A DNA stretch of 64,000 bases from the NCBI RefSeq assembly GCF_000833605.1, contig NZ_JXTG01000004.1:149367-213366 (forward strand). Reading direction: 5' to 3'. The notes beneath the pieces are model-generated. The model was not told where the DNA came from, did not search any database, and worked only from the letters and a program-made list of their open reading frames with translations. The position numbers were made by a program, and so were the translations under genes. This DNA is from Anoxybacillus ayderensis (GTDB lineage Bacteria; Bacillota; Bacilli; Bacillales; Anoxybacillaceae). Positions 48,642 to 57,804 of this stretch are shown here, piece by piece (position 1 is the first letter of the stretch; every line of letters starts with the position of its first letter).

Positions 48642-50780
48642 ATGCCGAAAAATATGTTTTTTAATGCGCATCATTCACCAGTCGGAGCATTTGCTAGTTT
48701 TACACTGGGGTTTCCTGGAAAAAGTGGAGGATTAGATCTCGAATTGGCTCGTCCTCCAAGACAAAATGTGTTTATTGGTGTAGAGTCATTAGAACAGTCA
48801 AATGTATATGATGTGTTGCCATTTTTACAAATGGAAAATGAAGATGAAAGTAGACGATACGATATTGAAAATCCTGATCCGAGTCCGGAAAAACCAAAAA
48901 TTTTGTTTCCGATAGCGAAGGATCAAATTGAAAGAGAGTTCCATGTTGGAACGGATACATGGAAAGCAAAAGATTTGACACTTACTATTTATTCTCCAGC
49001 TAAGTCGGTGCCTGATCCGGAAAAAGCGAATGATGAAGAGCTAAAATTGGCGATAGTTCCAGCTATTATTGCTGAGATAACGATTGATAATACAAAAGGA
49101 ACAGGAACAAGACGTGCTTTTTTTGGATTTGAGGGGAACGATCCGTATACATCCATGCGGCGAATCGATGATACGTGTCCTGGAATTCGGGGTGTCGGAC
49201 AAGGACGAATCGTTAGCATCGCTACAAATAATGACGATGTGCATTCGGCGCTACATTTCAGCATGGAAGATATTTTGACAACACCGCTCAAAGAAAACTG
49301 GACATTTGGTCTTGGAAAAGTCGGTGCACTTATCATGGATGTTCCACCAGGGAAGAAGAAAACATATCAATTCGCAATTTGCTTTTATCGGGGTGGCTAT
49401 GTTACGGCAGGAATGGATGCTTCTTACCTTTATACTCGTTTCTTCAAAAACATTGAAGAAGTCGCTCTTTATGCGTTAGAGCATGTAGAAGTGTTAAAGG
49501 AACAATCATTCCACTCTAACGCGCTCATCGAGAAACAATGGTTGTCCGATGATCAAAAGTTTATGATGGCTCATGCAATACGCAGTTACTATGGTAATAC
49601 GCAGCTACTAGAATGTGAGGGAAAACCTATTTGGGTTGTTAATGAAGGTGAGTACCGAATGATGAACACGTTTGATCTCACTGTCGATCAGCTATTTTTT
49701 GAATTAAAGATGAATCCATGGACTGTAAGAAATGTATTGGATTTATACGTCGAGCGCTATAGTTATGAAGATTGTGTTCGGTTTCCTGGTGAAGAGTTAG
49801 AGTACCCAGGTGGTATCAGTTTTACTCACGATATGGGAGTAGCAAACACATTTTCTCGTCCACATTATTCGTCGTATGAATTGTATGGGATTAGCGGGTG
49901 TTTTTCTCATATGACACACGAACAACTCGTCAACTGGGTGCTTTGTGCTGCAGTATACATTCGACAAACAGGAGATGTGACGTGGCGCGATAAACATCTG
50001 TCGGTTTTGGAGAAATGTCTCGAAAGTATGGTTCATCGAGATCATCCGGATCCTGAAAAGCGAAATGGAATTATGGGACTCGATAGTAACCGCACGATGG
50101 GTGGGGCAGAGATTACGACATATGATAGTCTCGATGTATCGCTTGGCCAAGCACGTAACAACTTATATTTAGCTGGAAAGTGTTGGGCAGCTTATGTTGC
50201 ATTAGAAAAGCTGTTTAAGGATGTTGGCAACGAGCAATTGGCTATGCTAGCTGGAAAGCAAGCCGAAAGATGTGCTGCAACAATTATAAGCTATGTCACA
50301 GATGAGGGATATATTCCGGCAATAATGGGTGAAGGGAATGATTCAAAAATTATTCCGGCGATTGAAGGACTTGTATTCCCTTACTTTACGAATAACCATG
50401 AAGCATTGGATGAAAATGGGCGTTTTAAATCGTATATTCAAGCATTGAAAACACACTTGAACTATGTGCTACAGGAAGGAGTTTGTCTATTTTCAGATGG
50501 AGGATGGAAAATTTCCTCTACAAGTAACAACTCATGGTTAAGTAAAATTTATTTATGCCAATTCGTTGCTCGCCATCTTCTAGGCTTGGAGTGGAACGAA
50601 CAAGGAAAACGCGCCGACGAGGCCCATGTCTCATGGCTTACCCATCCGGAGCTTTCGATCTGGAGTTGGAGCGATCAAATTATTTCTGGTGAGATTAGTG
50701 GAAGTAAATACTATCCGCGTGGTGTGACGAGCATTTTATGGTTAGAAGAGGGGAACAAATTCCCCTCTTCTCGGGGGTGA
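48642..50780 (+). CDS. Beta-xylosidase, GH52
   Basis: 712 residues, no signal peptide, so cytoplasmic. It begins MPKNMFFNAHHSPVGAF, the GH52 hallmark. With the start at ATG 48642 (GAAAGGGG 7 bases before), Glu335 in NEGEYRMMN and Asp495 in TTYDSLD coincide with the nucleophile (335) and general acid (495) known for the G. stearothermophilus enzyme; this supports the start over ATG 48636. It hydrolyses xylobiose and short xylo-oligosaccharides brought in by the importer just upstream. Confidence 0.95.
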   Translation: MPKNMFFNAHHSPVGAFASFTLGFPGKSGGLDLELARPPRQNVFIGVESLEQSNVYDVLPFLQMENEDESRRYDIENPDPSPEKPKILFPIAKDQIEREFHVGTDTWKAKDLTLTIYSPAKSVPDPEKANDEELKLAIVPAIIAEITIDNTKGTGTRRAFFGFEGNDPYTSMRRIDDTCPGIRGVGQGRIVSIATNNDDVHSALHFSMEDILTTPLKENWTFGLGKVGALIMDVPPGKKKTYQFAICFYRGGYVTAGMDASYLYTRFFKNIEEVALYALEHVEVLKEQSFHSNALIEKQWLSDDQKFMMAHAIRSYYGNTQLLECEGKPIWVVNEGEYRMMNTFDLTVDQLFFELKMNPWTVRNVLDLYVERYSYEDCVRFPGEELEYPGGISFTHDMGVANTFSRPHYSSYELYGISGCFSHMTHEQLVNWVLCAAVYIRQTGDVTWRDKHLSVLEKCLESMVHRDHPDPEKRNGIMGLDSNRTMGGAEITTYDSLDVSLGQARNNLYLAGKCWAAYVALEKLFKDVGNEQLAMLAGKQAERCAATIISYVTDEGYIPAIMGEGNDSKIIPAIEGLVFPYFTNNHEALDENGRFKSYIQALKTHLNYVLQEGVCLFSDGGWKISSTSNNSWLSKIYLCQFVARHLLGLEWNEQGKRADEAHVSWLTHPELSIWSWSDQIISGEISGSKYYPRGVTSILWLEEGNKFPSSRG

Positions 50781-50830
50781 AAAGTCTCTCTGAATCGTTG
50801 GAATGATTAATTCAAGGAGGGGCATTCGGG

Positions 50831-51460
50831 ATGATTGAGAAAGTTGAAACTTCTCGTAAAATGGTTGCGGTAACATTCGATGACGGCCCAAACCCGATCT
50901 ATACGCCACACATATTAGATTTATTTAAGAACGTTTCGGGAAAGGCGACATTTTTTATGATTGGTGAACATATGGCCATGTATCCTGAGATTGTCGAGGC
51001 AGTTGTTGCTCTTGGGCATGAGATTGGAAATCATACGTACTCACATCCCGACTTGACATTAATAAATCGTCATGAATGTTTGCACGAAATTCAATATGCT
51101 GATAAAATCATCGAAAATTTTACAAGAAGAAAACCTAAAGTGTTTCGGCCACCATATTTTCGTTACAATGAGGATGTAGAACTTATTGTTAGTCGCTTCA
51201 AATATCAGACGATTGGAGCGGTGAATGTAGATGCATTAGATTGGGAACAGCCCGGTCGAGACCATATTATCACTAAGACGCGCGAGCGTATAAACAACGG
51301 GGTGATCTTGCTTTTCCATGATGGTTTTGGGGATCGTTCCCAAACAGTTGAGGCAGTCGAAGTGATTATCGAGGAGCTATTTATACAAGGATATGAGTTT
51401 GTCACTGTTAGTGATTTGTTGCAATCGGAAAAAGAATTGTATAAAAATGATGACGTTTAA
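50831..51460 (+). CDS. Intracellular polysaccharide deacetylase, CE4
   Basis: 209-residue CE4/NodB-fold esterase. Catalytic pair Asp17-Asp18 in TFDDGPNP, metal histidines His68 and His72 in NHTYSHPD, then FRPPYFRY, DALDWEQPG and the final LLFHDG. No signal peptide, unlike peptidoglycan deacetylases of this family. Placed behind the GH52 gene, it may remove acetyl groups from imported acetylated xylo-oligosaccharides; this is inferred. Ribosome site AAGGAGGGG. Confidence 0.85.
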   Translation: MIEKVETSRKMVAVTFDDGPNPIYTPHILDLFKNVSGKATFFMIGEHMAMYPEIVEAVVALGHEIGNHTYSHPDLTLINRHECLHEIQYADKIIENFTRRKPKVFRPPYFRYNEDVELIVSRFKYQTIGAVNVDALDWEQPGRDHIITKTRERINNGVILLFHDGFGDRSQTVEAVEVIIEELFIQGYEFVTVSDLLQSEKELYKNDDV

Positions 51461-51477
51461 GAAAGGAAAGAAAACTT

Positions 51478-51511
51478 ACAATAATGGGGGGATAAATCCC
51501 CCCATTATTGT
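51478..51511. repeat. Perfect 14-bp palindrome behind the deacetylase gene
   Basis: ACAATAATGGGGGG 51478-51491 pairs without mismatch with 51498-51511 around ATAAAT. There is no T tract on either side, so it is a poor classical terminator; it may protect the 3' end of mRNA or stall polymerase. Confidence 0.85.
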
Positions 51512-51547
51512 ATAATGATGTTAGTTTATTGTATAATGATGTTAGTT
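51505..51547. repeat. Two tandem 21-bp repeats with -10-like boxes
   Basis: The unit TATTGTATAATGATGTTAGT (period 21) occurs twice without mismatch, first copy overlapping the descending arm of the palindrome. Each copy contains TATAAT (51511-51516 and 51532-51537), upstream of yesL. Confidence 0.85.
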
Positions 51548-51554
51548 ACAAAGT

Positions 51555-51576
51555 TTAGATAGGACTTAGATAGGAC
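51555..51576. repeat. Tandem 11-bp duplication before the yesL start
   Basis: TTAGATAGGAC occurs twice in a row (51555-51565, 51566-51576), ten bases before the ATG; the second AGGAC is the only ribosome-site-like sequence. Confidence 0.85.
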
Positions 51577-51585
51577 GGATGCGCA

Positions 51586-52236
51586 ATGAACTTTGGTACT
51601 TTAGAAGGAAAGTTTTATCGCTTTTGTGAGTGGATTACAAAACTTGCATACATCAATGTGCTATGGATTTTATTCACATTGATAGGAGTTCTCTTTCTCG
51701 GTTTTTTCCCAGCAACTGTTGCTCTTTTTACAATTGTAAGGAAGTGGTTGTTATTCCATGATCACACCTTTCCGATATTTAAAACATTTTTCAAAGTATA
51801 TAAACAAGAGTTTTTCAAAGCGAATGCTTTAGGTTTAATATTCACTACCATATTTATAGTGTTATATATGGATATGTTATATCTTTCAAATTTGTCAGCA
51901 AATATACACACCCTTTTTTTCATTGCTCTATCCATTAGCTTTATTTTATATACAGTTACTTTGCTATATATTTTCCCTGTTTACGTTCATTATAATTTGA
52001 AGTTTTTTCAATACTTGAAATATGCGTTCCTAATCGGAATGGCAAATCCGCTCATCACGAGTATGATGGTAATTACGATCGGATTATTATGCGTTGTATT
52101 TTTTTATTTACCCGGAATTATTCCTTTTTTTAGCATGAGTTTGTTCGCCTTGCTAGTGATGACGGGTGCCCTCCATGTCTTTAAAAAGGTTGAAAGAAAG
52201 CAAGAGAAATGGGGCTCATCTAACAGTGAAACATAG
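51586..52236 (+). CDS. yesL: YesL-like DUF624 membrane protein
   Basis: 216 residues with five to six hydrophobic helices and the N-terminal family segment FYRFCEWITKLAYINVLWI (DUF624). Such genes are regularly found next to YesM/YesN kinases and CUT1 importers in Bacillus; their role is unknown, perhaps assisting transporter or sensor. Ribosome site is weak (AGGACGGATG). The next unit starts 257 bases later; that gap is AT-rich and holds one 7-bp hairpin (52394-52410) without a plus-strand T run. Confidence 0.85.
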   Translation: MNFGTLEGKFYRFCEWITKLAYINVLWILFTLIGVLFLGFFPATVALFTIVRKWLLFHDHTFPIFKTFFKVYKQEFFKANALGLIFTTIFIVLYMDMLYLSNLSANIHTLFFIALSISFILYTVTLLYIFPVYVHYNLKFFQYLKYAFLIGMANPLITSMMVITIGLLCVVFFYLPGIIPFFSMSLFALLVMTGALHVFKKVERKQEKWGSSNSET

Positions 52237-52493
52237 TTCATGTTTTTAAAAAATTTTAATATTTTTTAAAATAAACAATAGGTAATATCTTGAGTTTTTA
52301 AGTAAATATTAAATTTTTTAGGTCCAACAGAAAAGAAAATGTGCAGTAGAATAATATAAAGTCCTCCATGTTACTCACAGCTAGAAAAAATGAGATGAGA
52401 GTTTCTCATCCCGTAATAGTATATACATTGTATCAAGTTGTAAGGAGATCAGCTGTTTTCAAGGAATGTTCAAAGTGAAGTGGGGGAGAAGCG

Positions 52494-54044
52494 ATGTACA
52501 GAGTAGTGCTTGTAGATGATGAGGTATTTATTAGAGAAGGACTGAAGGTGTTGATCGATTGGAAAGGCTGTGGATATGAGATTTGTGGTGAGGCTGGTGA
52601 CGGGGAGGATGCGTTGAAGATAATTGAAAAGGAACAGCCGGATGTGGTCATTACGGATATTCGCATGCCTGGGATGGATGGACTAGAACTTATTCGGTGC
52701 GTAACTTCAAATCAATTTATTAGTCCTAAGTTTATTGTTATTAGCGGACATAGTGAATTCAGCTACGCCCAACAAGCCATTAAATATGGAGTGTGTGACT
52801 TCATTCTTAAACCGATTTCTAAAAAAGAGTTTGAACGTGCGTTGGAGAGAATTTCCTTCCTATTAGATTCACAAAAGGAACAATCAAAAGTCATGGAGGA
52901 GCAACTTTTGAAAATATTGTTTCACAGATTAATTAAAGGGGAGAGTGACTGTGAAACCGTATATGAGCAAGTTCAGCGTTTTGGCGTTTCTGCCCTATCC
53001 TTACTCTGCTATGTTATGGTAGAGGTTAACCGTGATAATGATGAAGAATGTTTGGATAGTATTTATGTGAAACATAAAATTGAGGATCTTTTCAAAAGGC
53101 AAATTAAACAACCACTCCACTTTCCTGTTTATGAACATGAGTTAGATCGATACGGATTGTTATTAATAACGAAACAAAAAATAGAAATGTTTAAGAATAT
53201 AAGCATACTGTATGAGCAGTTAAAGCAATTAGGCTTGAGAACGACTGTGTACGCGAGCGAATTCATTTTAGGTTTTAATCAATTACCGAAGATCGTTGAG
53301 CAAGTATACTATATGATGAGTTATAAATACGTGATCGATGAAGGACCGATCTTGTACGAACAAATTGAAGAGATGAACATTTATTATGGTGATATTGACG
53401 AGAAACTTTGTGAGAAATTGATTGAATATATAGAAGAATCACGAATAACAGAAGCTTTATGCGTTGTAAATCATATTTTTGATGAATTTCGAATAAAGCT
53501 TTTTGCTGTTGAGGCTGTGAAATCTTCGATTACTTATTTAGTGAGAGAAATAACTAATGTGGTAAAACAGCTCGGAGGAGATGAAGAACAGTTAAAAACA
53601 TTATCAAATGTAATGAAATATAAAAAGTATAATTTTAGCTTAAACGAACTGGAACAACGATTTAGTCATTTTGTTGTTGAATGCTCAAGCTTGGCTTCTC
53701 AGTTAAGAGAACAAATGATTACGTGTGAAATTCACAAAGTAAAAAAATATATTGAAGAAAACTACCATAAAAATATTAGTTTAAAACATATCGCTCAGCG
53801 GTTTTATATGAATCCAGTTTATTTGGGACAGCTTTTTAGAAAAACATATGGTGTTTATTTTAAAAAATTTTTACTACAGTTGCGCATTCAGCAAGCGAAA
53901 AAGCTTCTTCGGACAACGGATTTAAGGATTTATGAAATTGCTGAACAAGTAGGGTTTGGGAGTGTTGATTATTTTGTCACGCAATTCGAAAAAATGGAAG
54001 GGTTTACACCTACTGAGTATCGTAAGCAGACAATTCGCACGTAA
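52494..54044 (+). CDS. AraC-type response regulator (XynC-like, YesN family)
   Basis: 516 residues. Receiver: DDEV acidic pocket, phospho-Asp in VVITDIRMP, Lys in FILKPIS; long middle domain (~125-400) with unassigned fold; C-terminal AraC HTH pair (ISLKHIAQRFYMNPVYLGQL, trimmed; FGSVDYFVTQFEKMEGF). ATG behind GTGGGGGAG. Together with the kinase at 54061 and importer at 55991 it matches the xynDCEFG arrangement of G. stearothermophilus, with the pair's gene order changed or symbols unresolved. Confidence 0.88.
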   Translation: MYRVVLVDDEVFIREGLKVLIDWKGCGYEICGEAGDGEDALKIIEKEQPDVVITDIRMPGMDGLELIRCVTSNQFISPKFIVISGHSEFSYAQQAIKYGVCDFILKPISKKEFERALERISFLLDSQKEQSKVMEEQLLKILFHRLIKGESDCETVYEQVQRFGVSALSLLCYVMVEVNRDNDEECLDSIYVKHKIEDLFKRQIKQPLHFPVYEHELDRYGLLLITKQKIEMFKNISILYEQLKQLGLRTTVYASEFILGFNQLPKIVEQVYYMMSYKYVIDEGPILYEQIEEMNIYYGDIDEKLCEKLIEYIEESRITEALCVVNHIFDEFRIKLFAVEAVKSSITYLVREITNVVKQLGGDEEQLKTLSNVMKYKKYNFSLNELEQRFSHFVVECSSLASQLREQMITCEIHKVKKYIEENYHKNISLKHIAQRFYMNPVYLGQLFRKTYGVYFKKFLLQLRIQQAKKLLRTTDLRIYEIAEQVGFGSVDYFVTQFEKMEGFTPTEYRKQTIRT

Positions 54045-54060
54045 TTTTTTTAGAAGACGC

Positions 54061-55764
54061 ATGGAGTTTTTTCACAATATAAAGTTAAAAGATAAGCTGA
54101 CGCTACTTTATATTTTTGCAGTATTTATCCCTGTCGTTGTAACGAATTGGCTTTTTTACTACGTTACCACACAAAATTTGAAGCAACAAAGGATACACGA
54201 TGCATCATTAGTCATCGAGCAAATAAAAAATGATTGGAAGCAACATGTCGAGCAAGCTATGGGCATTTCAACATTGTTGTACATGGATAATCAAATTAAT
54301 GAAATGTTGGATCGGCAGTATCAGTCAGAAGCAGAATACGTACAATCTTACAATGAAATTCTACCTCAGTTTAATAAGTACCGTTATATGTATCCGTTTA
54401 TTCGCTCTATCACCTTTTTCACTAGTAATCCTACTGTTATGTTTTCGGCTCAAGTTCAGCCACTCACAGTGAATATACAACAAACGGAATGGTATCGACA
54501 GATGAGTTCGCTACCGAACCTTATTCATGTGAATGGCGAGTTTTTTATTGTGAGAAAATTGGATTATTTTACGGTTTATAATGAAACATTAAAATTCGTC
54601 AAAATAGATTTAGATAGAAATGTAATAAACTATTTATTTCAAAATAAAACATTTCCAGGAAGTGTTTATTTGGTTAATTCTAAAGGAAAAATCGAATATG
54701 CAACAAACTTACCTACTTCTAGTGACATCCAAGATACCGTTGCTCATTTTCAAGTTGGGAACGAAAAAATAATTGTAGAACATAAGTACGGGGAAGGAGA
54801 GTACTTTAAGGGTTGGAAAGTAATAGGATTAATTGATTCTGAGAAAATATATAAGGAGATCCATTATTCGGGGGCATTTGTCTTTTATTTAACGATTTTA
54901 AACTTGCTTATTCCTTCTTTAATTATTTTTTCTATTTCCCGATCATTGAATGCTCGTATTAAGAGATTGTTGAAATATATAAAAAAAATGGAAAATGAGC
55001 AGTTTGAAACTATTCGAACGGACATCTATCGTGATGAAATAGGTCAGCTCACTCAAGCATTCAATCATATGTCATATAAAATTAAAAGACTAATTAAAGA
55101 TGTGTATGTAGTTGGTATCCAAAAAAAGGAATTGGAATTAAAAAAGAAACAAGCCCAACTTGAAGCATTACGAAATCAAATTAATCCGCACTTTCTTTTT
55201 AACGTTCTAGAAACTATTCGCATGAGAAGTATAGTTAAAAAAGAATACGAAACGGCTGAAATGATTGAAAATATGGCTAATATTTTAAGAAAATCAATTA
55301 GTTGGGGAAGAGATTGGGTAACGGTGCGTGAGGAGATTCGCATAGTGATGTCTTTTCTTAATTTACAGAAATACAGATTTGGTGATAAGATTTCCTACGA
55401 TATCCAAGTAGATAAGGAGTTATATGAGAAAACAATTCCGAATATGATCATCCTCACTTTTGTTGAAAATGCATTTAAACATGGAATGGAGACTAAAAGA
55501 GAAAATGGAAAAGTGAATGTCCAAATAATAAAAGAAGAGGAGTGGATGAAAATATGCATTCGTGACAATGGTCCGGGAATTGAAGAACAGACTCTTATGA
55601 AGCTTTTTGAATCATTGAATAAGGAGGAGGAATGGGGAAATATAGGGATTAAAAACGTGTATTATCGTTTGAAAATGTTGTATGGAAATCGGTTCATTTT
55701 TCAAATTTTCAATGATGACGGAACAGTTGTGAAAATTTTTCTGCCGCTGGAACTGGAGGAATAG
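54061..55764 (+). CDS. Sensor histidine kinase (XynD-like, YesM family)
   Basis: 567 residues. TM1 (LLYIFAVFIPVVVTNWLFYY), extracellular domain (~40-275), TM2 (AFVFYLTILNLLIPSLIIF), HAMP, His_kinase segment QINPHFLFNVLETI, ATPase motifs FVENAFKHGME and DNGPGIEE. The ATG at 54061 has only a poor ribosome site (AGAAGACGC) and lies 16 bases after the regulator's stop, so translation may depend on coupling. Predicted signal is xylo-oligosaccharide. Confidence 0.87.
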   Translation: MEFFHNIKLKDKLTLLYIFAVFIPVVVTNWLFYYVTTQNLKQQRIHDASLVIEQIKNDWKQHVEQAMGISTLLYMDNQINEMLDRQYQSEAEYVQSYNEILPQFNKYRYMYPFIRSITFFTSNPTVMFSAQVQPLTVNIQQTEWYRQMSSLPNLIHVNGEFFIVRKLDYFTVYNETLKFVKIDLDRNVINYLFQNKTFPGSVYLVNSKGKIEYATNLPTSSDIQDTVAHFQVGNEKIIVEHKYGEGEYFKGWKVIGLIDSEKIYKEIHYSGAFVFYLTILNLLIPSLIIFSISRSLNARIKRLLKYIKKMENEQFETIRTDIYRDEIGQLTQAFNHMSYKIKRLIKDVYVVGIQKKELELKKKQAQLEALRNQINPHFLFNVLETIRMRSIVKKEYETAEMIENMANILRKSISWGRDWVTVREEIRIVMSFLNLQKYRFGDKISYDIQVDKELYEKTIPNMIILTFVENAFKHGMETKRENGKVNVQIIKEEEWMKICIRDNGPGIEEQTLMKLFESLNKEEEWGNIGIKNVYYRLKMLYGNRFIFQIFNDDGTVVKIFLPLELEE

Positions 55765-55825
55765 AGACTATATGTTGAGGAGATTACCCGCATACTAACA
55801 CATTGTATGTAACATAAAACATGGC

Positions 55826-55873
55826 AGCCTTCCGAAAAAGGTGGGGAATCCCACATTTTGGAGGCTTTTTTAT
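55826..55873 (+). terminator. Rho-independent terminator before xynE
   Basis: AGCCTTCC 55826-55833 pairs (one bulge) with GGAGGCT 55860-55866, enclosing GTGGG/CCCAC (55841-55854), followed by T6. Confidence 0.85.
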
Positions 55874-55894
55874 TTATATACTTATCGCGGTGAA

Positions 55895-55924
55895 CTTAAC
55901 TTTTTTAAGTACAATCTTAACTTT
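55895..55924 (+). promoter_or_regulatory. Direct repeat at 21-bp spacing, probable regulator binding site
   Basis: CTTAACTTT occurs at 55895-55903 and again at 55916-55924, exactly 21 bp apart (two helical turns). AraC-type double HTH proteins bind such tandem half-sites. The downstream copy ends 7 bases before the -35 position of the xynE promoter, the usual place for an activator. The likely binder is the regulator at 52494. Confidence 0.65.
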
Positions 55925-55931
55925 ATATGGT

Positions 55932-55960
55932 TAATCGAGCGTTTGTGTAGGCGTTATAAT
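55932..55960 (+). promoter_or_regulatory. Activator-dependent promoter of xynE
   Basis: Perfect TATAAT at 55955-55960; at 17-base spacing the -35 position reads TAATCG, a very poor hexamer, as expected for a promoter that needs an activator. Confidence 0.65.
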
Positions 55961-55973
55961 GAAAGCACTTACA
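55960..55973. promoter_or_regulatory. Candidate cre site at the xynE start site
   Basis: TGAAAGCACTTACA differs from the CcpA consensus TGWAANCGNTNWCA at one position (central CG is CA). It lies directly behind the -10 box, where CcpA would block transcription in glucose. Confidence 0.6.
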
Positions 55974-55990
55974 AGAAAGGGGGAGAGAAG

Positions 55991-57706
55991 ATGAGTGAAA
56001 GAGCAATTACACGAAAAAGGGGGAGAAGAATGAGAAGGAATGTACTTGTTTCTTTACTGTTAAGTTTGTTGCTTCTTTTAGTAACCGCTTGTAACGAAAA
56101 AGCGAACGTCGGTAGCGATAAGGGTGAGTCATCTTCAACAAACAACGATGAGAAAGCACCTTTTACTTTTACTTATTTTAATGGAGGTACCTCATTAAAA
56201 AATATTGAAGCAAATCAAACGAGAATAGGAAAAATTTTCGAAGAGCAAACTGGTGTTAACGTGAAAATGGAATATTTAGTAGGTGATCTTAATACGAAAA
56301 TTGGTACGATGATTGCCAGTGGACAGTATCCTGATACGTTAGTACCTGATGCGGCTATTGATAAATTGATTGATGCCAAAGCGTTTATTCCGTTAAACGA
56401 TCTTATTGAAAAACATGCTCCAAATTTAAAAAAATTATATGAACCATATTTGGAACAAATGAAGTCGGAAGATGGAAATATATATATATTACCTTTTGGT
56501 GTCAACCACGGTTACGTTCCAAATCCAGATATTGACCAAGGGGCGTTTTGGATTCAAAGACGCGTATTAAAAGAGTTTGGATATCCAAAAATTAAAACGT
56601 TGGATGAGTATTTCGACTTGATTGAGAAATATAAAGAAAAGTATCCGCAAACAGATGGGAAGCCTACGATTGGCTTTACTGCACTCACTTATGACTGGAG
56701 ATTTTTCGCTATTTCTAACCCGCCAGCGCATTTAGCTGGTTACCCGAACGACGGGGAAGTTATTGTTGATATGCAAACGCACGAGGCTAAAGTGTATGGA
56801 AATGGGGAGTATACGAAACGTTGGTTGAAAAAATTAAATGAGATTAATGCAAAAGGTTTATTTGATAAAGAATCATTCGTTTCTAACTATGACGAGTATT
56901 TAGCGAAAATTGCTTCTGGAAGAGTGCTAGGCTTTTTCGATTATGGTTGGCAGGCAGGGCAGGCATTAGATTCTCTGAAGCGATCAGGAAATGACGATTT
57001 ACGTTATATGCCACTTCCGATTGTGTTTGATAACAATATTAAGGATCAATATATAGATCCTCCGGCCAATGTGTTTAATCGTGGACTTGGTATCACGGTT
57101 AGTGCGAAGGATTCGGTTCGTATTATCAAATACCTGGATAATATGGCTAAAGAGGAAAATCAAAAGTTAATGACGTGGGGAATTAAAGGGGAAACGTATG
57201 AAGTTGATGAAAATGGTCGTTACTATCGAACAGAAGAACAAATTCAAAAAACGTCAGATGAACAATTTCGTGAACAATTTGGATTTATTTACTTCGAATG
57301 GCATTGGCCACGTGGAAATGGTATGTTTTCTGACGGAAATGCATGGGAGCCGCGTAGGCAACCTGAAGTCGCTCAAGCAAGCTATACCGAAGGAGATAAA
57401 AAGATTTTAGAGGCTTATGGTGCGAAAGTATTCTCAGACTTATTTGCAAAGCCTGATGAACGTCCTTGGTATCCGGCATGGGGTGCGCCACTCAAACAAG
57501 GATCACCAGCGCAAATTTATCAACAAAAGAAACAAGATTTACAAAGAAAATATTTCCCGAAATTAGTTTTAGACCCACCTAGTAAATTCGAAGATAATTG
57601 GAAAGATTATGTGACAGAATACAACAAATTGGATATAAAGGCGTTTGAAGAGGAGATTACGAAATATGTAAAAATGAAGGTGGAACAGAGTAAGGGGAAA
57701 AAATAA
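55991..57706 (+). CDS. xynE: Xylo-oligosaccharide ABC transporter, binding lipoprotein (XynE-like)
   Basis: 571-residue family 1 binding protein of the large LplA type. An arginine-rich N-region precedes the hydrophobic stretch and lipobox VTAC (Cys34 from ATG 55991; a second ATG at 56030 gives a conventional signal peptide). Features TFTYFNGGTSLKN, VPDAAIDKLIDAKAFIPL (region ~110) and a C-terminal helix-rich end. AAGGGGGAG favours ATG 55991. Importer type and place beside two xylanases support xylo-oligosaccharide uptake. Confidence 0.85.
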   Translation: MSERAITRKRGRRMRRNVLVSLLLSLLLLLVTACNEKANVGSDKGESSSTNNDEKAPFTFTYFNGGTSLKNIEANQTRIGKIFEEQTGVNVKMEYLVGDLNTKIGTMIASGQYPDTLVPDAAIDKLIDAKAFIPLNDLIEKHAPNLKKLYEPYLEQMKSEDGNIYILPFGVNHGYVPNPDIDQGAFWIQRRVLKEFGYPKIKTLDEYFDLIEKYKEKYPQTDGKPTIGFTALTYDWRFFAISNPPAHLAGYPNDGEVIVDMQTHEAKVYGNGEYTKRWLKKLNEINAKGLFDKESFVSNYDEYLAKIASGRVLGFFDYGWQAGQALDSLKRSGNDDLRYMPLPIVFDNNIKDQYIDPPANVFNRGLGITVSAKDSVRIIKYLDNMAKEENQKLMTWGIKGETYEVDENGRYYRTEEQIQKTSDEQFREQFGFIYFEWHWPRGNGMFSDGNAWEPRRQPEVAQASYTEGDKKILEAYGAKVFSDLFAKPDERPWYPAWGAPLKQGSPAQIYQQKKQDLQRKYFPKLVLDPPSKFEDNWKDYVTEYNKLDIKAFEEEITKYVKMKVEQSKGKK

Positions 57707-57726
57707 AAAAAGTTCAAGATAAAGAT

Positions 57727-57766
57727 GGACCGGTCTACTATTTATAGTTTGACTAGGTCCTTCTTT
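57727..57766 (+). terminator. Hairpin between xynE and the permease genes
   Basis: GGACC 57727-57731 pairs with GGTCC 57756-57760, with GTC/GAC pairing inside, followed by TTCTTTTCC. A leaky terminator is likely. Confidence 0.65.
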
Positions 57767-57804
57767 TCCAAATGTAAATAACATAGTAAAAGAGGTGCTA
57801 AAAA

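Noticed and set aside
51505..51547. Tandem 21-bp repeats as a phage or element attachment site
   Set aside because: No integrase, element boundary or tRNA gene is nearby.
52394..52410. Hairpin as terminator of yesL
   Set aside because: A 7-bp stem with a 3-base loop has a T run only on the minus strand, where no gene ends.
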